DNA of 64,000 bases. Source: Ceratotherium simum simum (lineage: Eukaryota; Chordata; Mammalia; Perissodactyla; Rhinocerotidae). The stretch spans positions 7,104,088 to 7,168,087 of the forward strand of contig NW_004454178.1 of the NCBI RefSeq assembly GCF_000283155.1, given 5' to 3'. Below are positions 1 through 12,830 of this stretch, one piece after another (the stretch's first letter is position 1; each line of letters starts with the position of its first letter). Both the position numbers and the translations under genes were made by a program. The notes beneath the pieces are model-generated. The model was not told the DNA's origin. It did no database searches and worked only from the letters and a program-made list of their open reading frames with translations.

Positions 1-254
1 GAGGGTGGGCGCTCCGTGTGAAAGGAGGCAGGAGAGGGGCAGAGACCCCATGTGGGGCCTTGAAGGCAGGTCTAAAGCTTGGGTCTTTGTCCTAAGAGCA
101 AAGGGAAGCCACGCAGGGTTTTGAGTAGGGGTCTGAGTTGATCCTACTTGTGCTGGGAGAAGAATCCTCTTTGGCTGCAACATGGAGAGCAGACTGGAGC
201 AGGGCCGGGCTTTCTTAACAGGAAGGCGGTGAGGAGAAGCCTCCTACAGGGTCT

Positions 255-390
255 GCCGCTCACTCCTGGGCTCCCTCCCCTGTAAGCTCCACCAGCGCAG
301 GGAGAGCTGTCTGTTCTGTTCACCCATCCATCCCAGACAATGAAACCAGTGCCTGGCACACAGCAGGTGCCCCCAAATTCCTGAAAGCCT
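255..390 (+). repeat. LINE-2 3' end fragment
   Basis: AAGCTCCACCAGCGCAGGGA then CAGTGCCTGGCACACAGCAG, the usual L2 tail text. Confidence 0.55.
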
Positions 391-675
391 CCGCGCTCCC
401 CAAGTGCTCCAGGGCAGGTTTGTGTCGATCTCAGATCCTCCGTTGACTAAGGGAGGCATCCGTCATCTTGACTCATTTGTCCTGGGGCCTAGCATGTGCT
501 CAGGCCAAAGACACAAAGGATCCCATTGTCTCAAAGGGGAGAAAGAGGAGCGGCGAGCACATGGCTAGGGCAGGAGAGTCAGGGCCACTGTCTCAGTGCA
601 GAGCGATGAGTTCATCACAAAGGGATCTGTCGGAAGTTCCTTGACCAAGGTCAACAGAATCTCACTTGGTGCCTG

Positions 676-846
676 CATTCTGTGAGCTCTCTGACCTTGG
701 GCAAACACTTTAACCTCTCAGAGCCTCCCTTCCCTTAGCTGAAAAGTGGGATGATAAGAACTGCTTTGAAGGGTTTTTGTGAGAATTAAATAAGATAATC
801 AAATCAGATGATTCTTATGAGTCACTTTGCTAAGAGACTGGTACGC
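676..846 (+). repeat. MIR SINE
   Basis: CTGACCTTGGGCAAACACTT, TAACCTCTCAGAGCCTCCC and GTGAGAATTAAATAAGATAA. Confidence 0.75.
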
Positions 847-2130
847 AGCGGATCACCCAGCTATGACACTGCTCTCCTCCTTCTCCTCTCTTGGTGTTGT
901 TGCTATTATTATTATTAGCTAGCCAGGCTTCTTGGTGTTTCTCTGGAAAACCATTAACCATGGTTAAATAAATCAATTCCTGCCTCTACTCCCTTATAAT
1001 TACATAGACTTGCCCACATGAGAAGCGGCTCAATTGCCAGTTGCACTGCGCGTCCTCATGACTTTCGGTGTGGGCCTTTATTTGAAAACACGTTTGTTTT
1101 CTCTGTCCTCAATGGCTTAATATGTGCAGTATGTCTCTCCTAATTGGATGTCACCCTGACCTCTCATTGCAGCCCGTGTGCAGCTGTGCAGGAGAATGGC
1201 TGCCCACCCAGCCCCTAGGGGGGCCCTCCTCTCCAGGCCACTTCAAAGGGAATTCTGCATACCCCTCATACCCTATATTTTAAGTCAGACCGTTTGAAAT
1301 AAGCCCTCCAGACCGGGTGGAAAATCTCTCCAGGCATTTTTATGTGAAGTGGAAACAGAAAATCTTATTTTTGAAGAAAAGACCCTTCCAGGACCTCACA
1401 ATCTAGTGGAGAAGGCTGGGGTCGGCCTGGCATGTGTGTTACAGGAAAGGCCGGGGAGGACAGGACTCCAGGCTGCCAGCTTCCTGGAGGTCACATTTAA
1501 TTCCTGTCCAGCGTTCCTTTCAAAGTGGGCTGAGAACACATCTTCAGGACCAGGAGGTACCTGGCACCAGCCCCCCTTCCCTGTCCCTGCCAAGGCAGTT
1601 CAGGTGAGTGACAGGACGATTGCTGTTGAAATGCACCCTCTCAACACACACTGTAGCCTGGAAGGGACCGGAACCCAATAGGATGAGGGCAGAGTTATAA
1701 ACAACTCCACTAGCTACATGACATTGCACTTATCTCCACAAATATTGACTCCAGAGGATCAAACAAGTGGCCAAAAAAACAAGAATATTTTCCCCCAGAG
1801 AGAAGGTCCTGTTCCAGACAGCCAGGACCAAGCAGGATGGACAGGCAGAGAGATGGCACACCTGTAGGTGAAGGTCTCCCGCAGGGTGCTGTCCTGGTCG
1901 GTGCATCCCTTCAGACTTGTTATGGCCAGGGATGAGAAAAGGGGTTCAGGGTCCTGAAGAATACCAGGCACCCCATATTCTGGATCCGACTGTTCAAAAG
2001 TCAGAGGATTGCTCCAGGAGGCACGAGCCCCACAGTGAAGACCCAGCTTGGGTTTGGCAAACATCGAGTTGAACCCAGTCTTGGGATTAGCCATCTTCCA
2101 GGGGCCTTCACGAGTGACTCCACTCAACAT

Positions 2131-2260
2131 TTAACAGGCGTCCGGGGAGCTAGGCAGTCTTACCCCATTTTGCAGATGGGGAAACTGAGGCTCCAAGAAG
2201 TTTGGTGACTTGCAAAAAAGTGGATTACCTGGCAGCACTGGCATTGGGACCCCCAGATAA
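2131..2260 (-). repeat. MIR SINE
   Basis: Reverse-complement core GCAGATGGGGAAACTGAGGC. Confidence 0.75.
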
Positions 2261-2645
2261 CTGAGCATGTTGTGTTCATTCTGGTTGTTTCAAGCTATGA
2301 AGTGGTTGGTATTACAGCTCAAATGCCCCTTTACACACGGAAGGTCCAGAGACCAGCACTCTGAACAAAGAGCAGGAGCTGAGGTCGTTGACTTGGCAGG
2401 GCTTCTGGGCTGTTTACTATTTTGTAAAGATGTGGATGGAAATCATTATTGATTCTCTACTCTGGCTTGTGGGCAGGAGGCACAATTTGGAAAGTACTGG
2501 CAAGATGCCCAATGCTGCACCCCAGCCATGCTGCGTGTGTATGTGTAGGTGTAATGGTGGTAGAGGATTCATTGTGACTCTAAGCCTTCTCTTCTGCCCA
2601 ACTCCCAGACAATGATTCCTTAGCACCCCGTGGCCACTGACTATC

Positions 2646-2857
2646 TTTTTTTTTTTTTTTTTGTGAGGATGATTAGCCCTGAGCTAACATCTGTTGCCAA
2701 CCTTCCTCTTTTTGCTTGAGGAAGACTGGCCCTGAGCTAACATACAGCATGGCTTGACAAGTGGTATGTAGGTCCATGCCAGGGATCCGAACCAGTGAAC
2801 CCCAGGTCACCGACACGGAGCATGCCAACTCAACCACTATGCCATGGGACAGCCCCT
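2646..2857 (-). mobile_element. ERE-type tRNA-derived SINE (antisense)
   Basis: Poly-T head, two copies of GCCCTGAGCTAACAT and a terminal reverse-complemented tRNA-like part ending CAGCCCC, the layout of equine repetitive elements. Target duplication ACTGACTATC at 2636-2645 and 2858-2867. Confidence 0.92.
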
Positions 2858-3010
2858 ACTGACTATCATTACAGTACAGCAGAGTCCCCAGGCCTCTTCT
2901 CTAAAGAAGGAGAGGGCTGGATCATAGAAAGAGGTTTCTAGCTGCACGTGGGCTTGGGGATAAAAAATAATATCCTTAACAAAGACAACAGTGATGGAGA
3001 AAAAAGAAGC

Positions 3011-3012
<2 letters not shown>

Positions 3013-3041
<29 letters not shown>
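3013..3041. repeat. (GA)n microsatellite
   Basis: Pure GA run of about 14 units. Confidence 0.95.
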
Positions 3042-5739
3042 CCAACGCCAAGATAAACTACAATGTGACAGGGAGGAACAACAAAGTAACAGATAGAAAT
3101 AGTTGCATTGTGACAAGTTGCAGAGAGGAGAGAGAAACACTTTACAGAAAGTGAGGAAGACAAGTTTCACTGGAGGCGCCAGGCGGAAAGGTTTCTCCTG
3201 GGAAGAAGATGTGTGCGGGAGGCTGTGGGTGAGAGGGGGTGAGTGGGGGGCTGTGTGGAGCACTCAGAACAGTAGAGGGTGCTGAGGCCTGGGAGTCACC
3301 CCAGAGATAGCTGCTGCCTCTGATGGCCCTGATGTGCTGCCAGCCACCAGCAGCCCCCAGAAAAGCAGTTTTCAACAGGCAGCTGAAAACCCAAGGGGAA
3401 TGTGGAGGTGAGATGTGGGAGAGGGAAAAATGGTTCCAGAAACTCCCTCAAAACCAAGGATCCAGAGCTCTGATTTCTACCACCACCTCCAGGCAGCCTT
3501 CCCAGCCCACTGTTTACGCTTCAGAGCTCGCCCCAATCGGTCCAGAGGCTCCTCTTCCCCCTGCTTTGCATTCACAGCTCAATAGAAGTATAATCAGGGT
3601 TATAATTCCCTATAAGCTCTTTTATTTGTGTTTTTCGTGTGGGTGTGTATTGTTTCTTTTAATAGCCTGTACATTTCTCTACTATTTCTGTTATATCTCC
3701 TTTGCAGTATCTGGTGCAGGGCTCCTGTCCTGAGAATGTACAGCACTTTCTACTCCTTTCTCTTTTGGCAATTTATACTTTAAAAAAATTCCCATGCTTA
3801 TTAACTTGTATGCCATTTTCTGGCCATGTCTTCTATTAAAAATTGCCTTCTGACTTGGTAGCTCTTTATACTGCCCATCATCCCCTGTGGGGTACTTTTT
3901 TATCTCTGGAAAGGCAGAACAAGTATTTTCATTCCCACTTTATAGATGAGTGGACTGAACCTCAGAAGCTTGTTCAAAATACTTAATCTGGCCCAAAGAT
4001 TAAAAGACCTCCTACATTTTGTACCAACGTATGGTACCCAGGCTGATTTTAGGTGGTATTCCAAGGAACATCTTTTATTTGACAAATTACATATTTTGTT
4101 TTCATGTGTAAAGGCAAAGTAGTATATTAAACCTGTGTTTTCAGACATATCATTGCTTGCAGTATTTTAAATAAAATAAGTGAGTTGATTTAAAAATAAA
4201 TACTAAGGAAATAATAATTGAGGTAGTTCAAAGATATGGCAAAAATTAGAAGCAGGTTCCCGAATGACTGATGTTTGGGAAACGCTGCTTGGCATCAGCT
4301 CTGTACACAACGGCACTCAGTCACTGGCTTTTATTGCCTGCCCACAGCCGGGAGGAAGACGCAGGAGTGCCAAGTGGAGTGACCAGCACTCGGGGGGTGA
4401 AACCACAGATTCGTCCAGTGACCTTGAGCAAGGAGGAGCTTCGTTTCTTCAGGCTGCAGTTCTTCCAGTGATGCAAAGAGGAATCACCCAGGCTGCCCAG
4501 GTGCAGGCATGTAGGGAGAATGGGGTAATCTCTGTCTACTGTGGGCAAAGCCAGGCAGGAAGGGTGTGTGTGTGGGCAGTGGGGGGGGGGGCAGGGGACA
4601 CACAGGAATCAGAGAAGACCAGTCCCTGCCCTCACTGAGCTTGTGTCATGGGGAGATGGAGGAGATGGATGGAGAACACAAAAAGAAGCTCAGAGCAACC
4701 TGAACTCAGAACTCGGGACACAGATGTTGGATGGAGCTCCCTTCCTGAATGGCGGTGTTAGGAGCGACGGACAGAGCCAGGGCAGGGCTGCCTCACCTTC
4801 AGGAAGGTGCTCTACCAGGAATGAAGCAAGAATCATATTACAAGAGAGCTTTTCTCCCACATTGAACTTCCCTCCTCCTCACACCAGCCTGTAAAGAATC
4901 TGCAAATCGAGGGTCCTACTCTTCCTCTAGGGATTCTTTGCTACCTCCATCCCCCCAATGGCTTCGTTTCCAAACGGGATGATTTCATCATTTCCTCCGA
5001 GACTCAAATCTCCCTCCCTTCCCCCTCAATCTCTGCTGAGCAGTTGCAGCCTCACCAGCTGGCTTCTGATTGGAGGAGAGAGGCTGCAGTTTAATTACAG
5101 AGCAAAGGAGAAGCAAGGCCTGCCTGCAAAATTGTAGCGTGTGGTCTACACAGCCCTCTCCCAGGCGGGAAGGAGGTGGGGAGGCAGAAGGGTACCGTTC
5201 AAACCCATTTTTCACCACTGCCCGGCAGCAATTTGGGAAGAGACCTAATGTGCCTACAGTGACTTCTTGCTTTCCCCGACTCTCTGCCGAGGCCACAGAT
5301 TTCCTGGAAAGGGGAGTGGGGGCGATGTAGTGTGTGCGACCTTGAGGGAAGGGAGTGAGAGGATGGGGAGGGGGGAGGGCTGTGTGCTCAGCTGGACACA
5401 CAGATTCTGTAGCCCGCATTGCAACACGCCCTTGCGGTGGACTTGGGTTTCAGCTGGAGGAGGGGTCCGGCTTTTTTTGTTGTTGTGACTGTGGGGGAGG
5501 GAGGCTAGTGCCATGGGGAGGAGAAGGCAAGCTGAGCTGAGCCTGGGAGCTTGCGATTTCGCATTGCCAGGGCCCTGGAAAAGCTGGCTGGGTCCCTTCC
5601 CATCCTTTATTTGTTTAGCTTTGCCTGCTTCTCAGTGGCCTCAAGGGGGTGAGGGTGGGGGTGATGGGGAGATGAGATAATTGTGGGGGCCTGAACAAGT
5701 TTGCTCAGACAGTATTGTGCAGCTGAGATCCATTGAGCA

Positions 5740-5806
5740 AGCAAGAGAGGGAGAGAGAGACAGAGAGAGAGAGACCCCCTGGTAAGAGAGAAGGAGAGAG
5801 AGAGAA
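5740..5806. repeat. GA-rich low-complexity tract
   Basis: Interrupted GAGA runs with purine bias on the + strand. Confidence 0.85.
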
Positions 5807-6669
5807 ACCAAATACGACGATACTAAAAGTAAACATGAAGACTCAAAACCAAGAATCTGTTAGAGTCCAGAGGGGCCCAAGGTGGCGAGTGTGAGCCTTC
5901 TCTCTCCCAGATGAGGGCCAGGGAGGGGGGGCAGCAGGATTTCCTGGGAGGGGAGGGGGCGCCTGCAGACAGATTTGGGATTAAGAAGTCTGCTGCGTTT
6001 CAGGAGCTCCCCCATCGGAGTGTAAGATGGGCCGTTGTTTGCCAGGGCCTGAAAGGTTTATTGAACGATTCCAGATAGAGTGTCGCCAAACAGATGTAGT
6101 CTTGTTCCTCGAAAGAAAAGCTGTGGCCGGGAGGAGGGGGCAGGCCCATCTCATGGCGGCAGCGGCCCTGCTCAAATTTTTCACAGATGCTGCATCCTGC
6201 TTGAAACGTTCTCAGAGAAGCCAGTTCTCTCCCACCCTGATCCTGGCATTGCCTGGCCTCCTCGTGCTGCCCCTCCTGCCTTCCTTCTCCAAGAAGTCAC
6301 ACGGAGTGCCCTGTCTGGCTCTGAGTCTTGTCTTAGATGACCAAGAGGGTCTGTAGGGCCTGGCCAAATGCTGGATTGAGACTCTCTTCTGGTGATGCTG
6401 GGGACCCGGACACCTCACTGTGGAATTCTGGGAGGGAGTGGGGACTGAGAAGGAAGCTGTGGGGGCTGGGACCCTCGTAAAGAACCTGACCTTTACGGAG
6501 CTGGCCTTTCCAACAGGCATCCTATTGCTGCCTTGATGTCACGTGTAGGGATGCTACAACGGGCGGTCAGCTGGATGAAGGTTGGGAAGCCATACTCCAG
6601 GGTCTGTATTATCTGGGAGGCCTGACAGTCTTTGAAAGCCTGCTCTCTGCAATTAAGGAGGCCCCAGTG

Positions 6670-6894
6670 CAGGGGTCAGCACACTGCGGACCTCAAGGCT
6701 ATTCTGGCCTCCATCTGTTCTCATAAATAAAATGTTATTGGAAACTAGCCACGCTCGTTTGTTTAAATATCGTCCTTGGCTGCTTTGGGGCTGTAATAGC
6801 AGAGCTCACTAGTTGTGACAGACACCATATGAAGCCTGCAATGCTTAAAATATTTTCCCGAGGGTCTGTGACTGAAAAAGTTGGCAGACCCCTC
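6670..6894. mobile_element. hAT-type nonautonomous DNA element with inverted ends
   Basis: Ends CAGGGGTCAGCA and GGCAGACCCCTC are imperfect inverted repeats. The inside reads AATAAAATGTTATTGGAAAC and TTGTGACAGACACCATATG, a widespread mammalian family. Name not assigned. Confidence 0.75.
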
Positions 6895-7957
6895 ATCCAG
6901 AGATTTCAGGCTGAGGGATGCTCTGCTCAACACCCCTCCTTCAGATGCATGAGTCCCAAGGCCCTGAACCCATCGAGGATTCCCACACCTTGACCTCAAC
7001 AACCTTCCTAGAGGGGAGGGAAACAATCGTGATTTGTTTAATGGGCAGCACCTCTCCCGAAGCCTTGGCGCTCTGCAGAGCTCTTCCTAAAGCTTCGAGC
7101 CTCAGAGGCTGGGACGGAGCGGGTGACGCAGCGGAGGGAAAAGCGTTGATTCGTTTTCTTCCTAGCAGCCCGCCTCTGGAGAGCAGCAGGGCCGCATGCT
7201 CCCCAGGGAATGACCCTCAGTTTAAGAAGCAGAGGGGAATGGAGTGATGGCCGGGCTTACCTACAGATGTCCTCGTCAGTGAGGATGGGGTACAGGCTGT
7301 GCCCGTGATGCTTTCCAGAGGTGGCCTGAACCCTATCTTCTGTCCCACATGATTTCTCTACCCCCTTGAAGATGGGCTGGCCTGGTGACTGACCAGTAGA
7401 ATGTGGAGGAAGTGATGGTCTGCAACTTCTGGATGCCAAGAAGCCTTACAACTTCCACTTGGCCTCTTGGGACCCTCGCTCTTGAAACTCAGCCACCAGG
7501 CTCTGAGAGCCCGACCCACATGGAGAAGCCATAGGTAGGCGCTGTTGTTGACCACCCAGCTCAGCTGCCAGCCAGCAGCCGGCCTCAACTGATGGCCAGA
7601 TGAGGGAGCAACGCTCTTGGATGTGCAGCTCAGTCAGGCCTTCAGATGACCCAAGTCTCAGACAGACACTGTCCACTCTAACCACATGAAAGAGCCCAAA
7701 TGAAAATTACCCAGCTGAGCCCTGTCAATCCACGGAACCATGAGAGATGATACTCATAGTTGTTGTAAGAGCTAAGCTTTGGGATGGTTTGTTATACAGC
7801 GAGATGTAACCAGAACAAGGGCCATGGCGGTGTGGGCCGAGAGGGGCAGAGGGGACAACTGTGGCCACACATCTTAACATCAGCACCAGATCTTGAGTCA
7901 GAGTCCTGGTTTCTTGGCTCCCTTGAGGTAGAGGAAAGGTAAGGGTTTGACATTTGG

Positions 7958-8070
7958 CTCTATTATAGACTAGCTTGGTCACCATGGACTGGTCACAGAA
8001 CCTCTCTGTGCCTCATTTGACACTTACGAGAATTAAACGAAACAACACCTGTGACAGTGTTTGCACAGAC
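7958..8070 (+). repeat. MIR SINE fragment
   Basis: GGTCACAGAACCTCTCTGTG then GAGAATTAAACG. Confidence 0.65.
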
Positions 8071-8544
8071 GGGCAGCTCTTAGCTTTGTTCCCTTCTTCT
8101 TCTTCTCACTGTGCTTCACTGCCTGTTGCTATGGCCATGCAGATCAACAGGACCCCCTACTTACAGTAGGGATAAGGGTCTGGATCCCCATGGCCGGTTC
8201 CAGGCCTTCTTTCCAGCCTCTGAGGGCCACTGTGCTCTGATGACTTCTATTTCTTTCTTCCTACTCTTCAGTAAGAGTCTTCTGGAAGCTCTGTGCATCC
8301 AGCTCTCCCTTCCTGCCCTGGTACATGCTGGGGAGCCGCTCCCCACCTTCCCACCAAGCTTGTGAATTCCTCCTCCTGCAAACCTCTTCCCGGCTTTATT
8401 AGAGGAAGGGAGGTGGTGCTTTCTTGACATCACACTGAGGAACTCTCAGCTCATGCTCCACTCCTGCATGTGCCAAAGGACATGAACCCCTCCTCACGGG
8501 CGCAAGGTTATAACCACAGCACAGCTGTCTACTGCTGAGGGCTG

Positions 8545-8745
8545 CAAGCTGCGCAAAATGCTAAGGACTTCACCTTGACTGTTCCATTTACTCTTTGCAG
8601 CAACCCTCTGACATGGGTCCTATTATTATCATCCCCTTATTACAGATGAAGAAACTGAGGCTCAGAGAGGTGAAGTCACTTGCCCAAATGACATAGCCAG
8701 TGAGTGGAGGGGTTGGATGTGAATCCAGATGGCCTGGCCGCAAAG
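8545..8745 (-). repeat. MIR SINE
   Basis: AGATGAAGAAACTGAGGCTC and GTGAAGTCACTTGCCCAAAT: one of the best-preserved copies here. Confidence 0.85.
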
Positions 8746-9244
8746 TCCTTTCTCTCAACTCCTCTGCCAGCCTCCAGTGCTCACATCCTCATTCTGAATC
8801 TTTTCTTTTGTGTCCTCTCCATTTGGTGACTTTGGAGTCATCCAACTGAATTCAGTAACTTCTAGAGGGCAGGGCCATCCAAAAGCCTAAGGCAGCATCT
8901 GTGAAGAGCATTTGGTTGAGATGCTCTGAAGACAAAGACGGTGATGGGGATCATATTAACTTGTTGGCCTGCCACCTAAGGCTTGTTCAGGAAATCCCAC
9001 AAAGCGGGCAGCCTGGCTCTTAGTTACCCCAGATGGTATAGATTGAGGGTAGAGGACACTTCCTCTGCTCCAGCAATAATCTTACCGTTTTCTGCCTCTT
9101 CCCTTCCTCCTGAAACAACATCTAAAACTAAAACAAAAACCTCCATAATAAAAAAGTCTGCAGCCTGTGCATGCAAGATGATTTTAGGTGTTACTCAAGA
9201 TATTTAATCATGACACATGGGCATGACATTAAATAACATTATAT

Positions 9245-10113
9245 GACGTGATTCCCTTTTAAAATTCCTCCTATTCTATCATTGAAAAAGTGCTCAACTT
9301 CACTAGTCATAGGGACCTGCAAAATAAAACCACAGTGAGATACAATTACATTCCACCGGAACGGGTCCATTGAGAAAAGAGGGAAAATGCCAAGTGCTGG
9401 CAAGGATGGGGAGCAAGTGGAACCCTCATATACTGCTGATAGGAGTGTAAATTCATACATTTACTTGGCAAAACTTTCTGGCTATATCTACTAAAGCTGA
9501 ACGCACGTACACCCCAGGCCCAGAAATTCCACGTCTAGGTGTAGACCCAACAGAAATGTGCACTCATGATTGACAAACAACATGTTCTGGGAGGCTCACG
9601 GCAGCTGTGTTCATAGTAGTCAAAAACTGGAAACTATCCAGATGCCCATCAACAGCATAATGATGGATAGATAAGTTGTGGTGCAATCATACCATGGAAC
9701 ACCACCCGACAACGAGAAAGAAGCAATAAACTATACGCAAGAATATGGACCAATTTCACAAGCATAATGTTGAGCAGAAGCCAGAGATAAAAAGACTGCA
9801 TATTGTATGTTTTCATTGATGTGAAATGCAAAAACAGGCAAAACTCATTCATGCTAGTAGAAGTCAGGATAATGGTTACCCTTGGGGGGAGGTAATAACT
9901 GGAAGGGAGGCAGGAAGGGGGCTTCTGAGTGCTGTTAGTGTTCTTCTTCACCTGGGGACTGGTTACATGGGATGGGTGAACATTTGTCATATGTGATATG
10001 TGTTTATCATTTATGATATCACTAACGATAATGAAAAAATATGCTATCACGAATTTATGATATGTGTAATTTTTTGCATATATATTACATTTCAATAAAA
10101 TGTTTTTAAAAAT
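9245..10113 (+). mobile_element. LINE-1 3' end (old mammalian L1)
   Basis: Typical L1 end text: ATGCCCATCAACAGCATAATG, CATAATGTTGAGCAGAAGCC, AAACAGGCAAAACTCATTCA and a final TTTCAATAAAATG signal. 5' truncated, no intact ORF2. Confidence 0.85.
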
Positions 10114-10975
10114 ATTGCTTTCCTTCTGATAACTTAATGGAGAAAAATCTCAGCTTGGGTCTGGCTTGCCTTCAACATCTCTCCTTGGACCAGCTCATCT
10201 TTTGTTAGCCAGGGAGACGGTGCCAGGCTCAGAGGCTTCAGTAAGCAACAGTATCCAGCTCAAATTGAATAACGTTGTTTGGTTTCCATTGTGTTTATTT
10301 TTATGGTTGCTATCTATATATGGCCATTGATACTGGCTTTCCATTTATGGTAGTGATATAAAGTTTCTTTTAAAAATAGCTTTAAGTAAAAAAGGAAAAA
10401 AAGTGAATTGACTTACATTAAAAAAATATTATGTAAATAAGAGTATAGGTGGTACTTAGTTACAGTAAACTCAGTGAGGGTGGAGTTTGTGAAGCACGTT
10501 TCAGATGGAAAGAGGCAGGGATTAGGGGGAGGGGGGAAACCAGTTTCAGCCTGTCCCCATCTCTCAACGAGTTCTCACTGCCCGGCACAGACAGGCTCTC
10601 AGGCCTAAGGACATATCTTTTAGGGAGGACTCAGGAGAAATTTAAAGTAATGAACCCTGCAGGAACACTGACAAAGCAGGGGCCAGGCTCAGAGAACTGG
10701 GCTTCACTCAGCAAGTCTGTATGAGTCTCTGTGTGCCGGGCACATTCTAGGCCAGGGGCCTACAGTAATGAGTAAAATGGTGGAGTCCTAGGCCAGCCAG
10801 CAACCCGGCCGGGCCTTGGTCAAGCCTTTCCACTTCTCTAGGCTTCAGCTGATTGAGGATGCTCCGTGACTGAGGCCTCAGCAGCAGCAGCCAGCCTTTC
10901 TGGAGTAGAACTCTGAGCCTCATGGGGGTTAGGAAAGGACTTAAAAGGTTAGACTTAAAAAGGTTGTTGGTGGTG

Positions 10976-11223
10976 GGGCCAGCCCTGTGGCTTGGTGGTT
11001 AAGTGCTCACGCTCCGCTACTGGCTGCCCGGGTTCGGATCCCGGGCACACACCGACGCACCACTTTTATGGCCATGCTGAGGCAGCGTCCCACATACAGC
11101 AACTAGAAGGATGTGCAGCTATGACATACAACTATCTACTGGGGCTTTGGGGAGAAAAAGGGAAAAAAAGGAGGAGGATTGGCATGGATGTTAATTCAGG
11201 GCTGATCTTCCTCACAAAAAAAA
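10976..11223 (+). mobile_element. ERE-type SINE, full length
   Basis: Begins GGGCCAGCCCTGTGGC, with pol III B-box-like GGTTCGGATCCC, CAACTAGAAGGA and CTGGGGCTTTGGGGAGAAA, and an A-rich tail. The 19-bp perfect target duplication (10957-10975, 11224-11242) indicates a young insertion. Confidence 0.95.
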
Positions 11224-11606
11224 AAAAAGGTTGTTGGTGGTGAATGGGTGTGTGTGTGTATGTGGGGAGTGGGGTAAAACTGACTATTAACCAGAGAACT
11301 AGGAGAAAAGAACGGGGGTGTGGTCTTCAGACTCATTAGAAAAAGAAATCTCATTGAGTCCTTTGCATCTGTCAAGTTAGCCTCACTTGGCCTGCTCAGC
11401 TCCAGGTTCCTGGCTAAGAGATCAAGAACCTTGAAAGGAGGTAAAGGAGAATGAATCTAAAAGATAAGTGAGTAGCTGAATGAATGAATGTTTCTCCAAT
11501 CCTCTCAATATATTCATCACTACCTTTCATCCCCAGCTGCTGGGCATTGTAATGGAGAAGAGAATGGGGGACTTTGCCAGGAGTATTTTTTGAGACAGTA
11601 CTTTTC

Positions 11607-11680
11607 ATTCATTCACTCATTCATTCATTCAGCACAGTTACTGAGTGCCTACTAGGTGTCAAGCACTATATTTTAGACCT
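11607..11680 (-). repeat. (CATT)n plus antisense L2-like text
   Basis: CATTCATTCACTCATTCATT runs into TACTGAGTGCCTACTAGGTG. Confidence 0.6.
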
Positions 11681-11689
11681 GTGCCCTGT

Positions 11690-12219
11690 CCAATATGGTA
11701 GCTCCTAGCCACATGTGGCTACTGAGCATATGAATTTTGGCTAGTTCAAACTGAAATGTGCTGCAAGCATAAAAATACACATCAGAGGGGCTGGCCCGGT
11801 GGTGTAGTGGTTAGGTTCGTGCACTCTGCTTCAGCGGCCCAAGGTTCGCAGTTTCAAATCCCAGGCAAGAACCTATGCACCGCTCATCAAGCCATGCTGT
11901 GGTGGTGACCCACATATAAAAAATGGGACAGATGTTAGCTCAGGGACAATCTTCCTCACCAAAAAAAAAAAAAAAAAATACACATCGGAGCTTGATGATT
12001 TAGTATGAAAAAGGAATGTTAAATCTCTCATGAATAATTTTTAATATTGATTACACATTGAAATGATAATTGGAATATACTGGATTAAATAAAGCATATT
12101 ATTAAAATGGATTCCACCTATTTTTTTTTACTATATTTTAATGTGGCTACCAGAAAACCGAAAATGGCACATGTGGCTCACATTTGTGGTGTGCATTAGA
12201 TTTCCGCCGGACAGCATCG
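11690..12219. mobile_element. hAT-type element (copy 1), interrupted by a SINE
   Basis: Ends CCTGTCCAATATGG and CCGGACAGCATCG; contains TAGCCACATGTGGCTACTGAG. Collinear with 59664-60138. Confidence 0.75.
11787..11973 (+). mobile_element. ERE-type SINE inside a hAT-type element
   Basis: GGGGCTGGCCCGGTGGTGTA start and poly-A tail. The duplicated target AAAAATACACATC (11771-11783 and around 11974-11987) is a segment of the host transposon. Confidence 0.92.
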
Positions 12220-12479
12220 TGCTAGACACTGTCCCCACTCTGAAGGTGCTCAGGCTCCAATGGGTGAGACCAGAAGAAACCAGTGTTGCCAGGCAGGCAC
12301 AAGATGCCGAGGCAGACCAAGGAGGAGTGGCCAGCAGCCCCCTCATGCCTGTCTCTTTTTATTTCTGTCAGATCTGCACTACACACAGCTCTAGTGATTT
12401 CCAGAAGTTCAGTTCTATTTCACTGCTCTGCTCAAACATGGGCCCTGCACCCCCGGCCAGCTAAGTGAAGCCAAACCTC

Positions 12480-12830
12480 CTTACAAGTCAACTGGATTTC
12501 CTGCCAGCCCCTCCTCCCCAATCACCCTTCTGGCCAAAGTGGACTTCCTTTCTCCAACCTTACTTTCCCATTTCTGTGTCCTTGCTTTGGCTGGTGCCTC
12601 TGCTCAGAGTGTCTTTCCTAATCCTGCATTTCCCCTGGTAGAATTCCAAGCTTCAATCTCAATTCTGATTCACCCATGAAAGCCCCATCACCTCTCTATC
12701 TAAATTTTCCTCCTCCTCAAAGCCTCTGCCAACCAGTTATCTGTTATCTTACCAAACCCTCCCTGTAAGACTGTTACTTCCCTAAGATCAGGAACATGCC
12801 TTCCCGGGGCATCGAGCTCACCTTCAGGGC
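12480..12830 (+). repeat. LINE-2 fragment
   Basis: CT-rich L2-like text: TTGCTTTGGCTGGTGCCTCT, AAGCCCCATCACCTCTCTATC-like and TAAGATCAGGAACATGCC. Confidence 0.6.

Noticed and set aside
9649..10095. 148-residue frame on the - strand
   Set aside because: Runs antisense through an old L1 3' end; not a coding sequence of the element.
10980..11060. tRNA-like pol III boxes
   Set aside because: They belong to tRNA-derived ERE SINEs; no intact tRNA cloverleaf is present.
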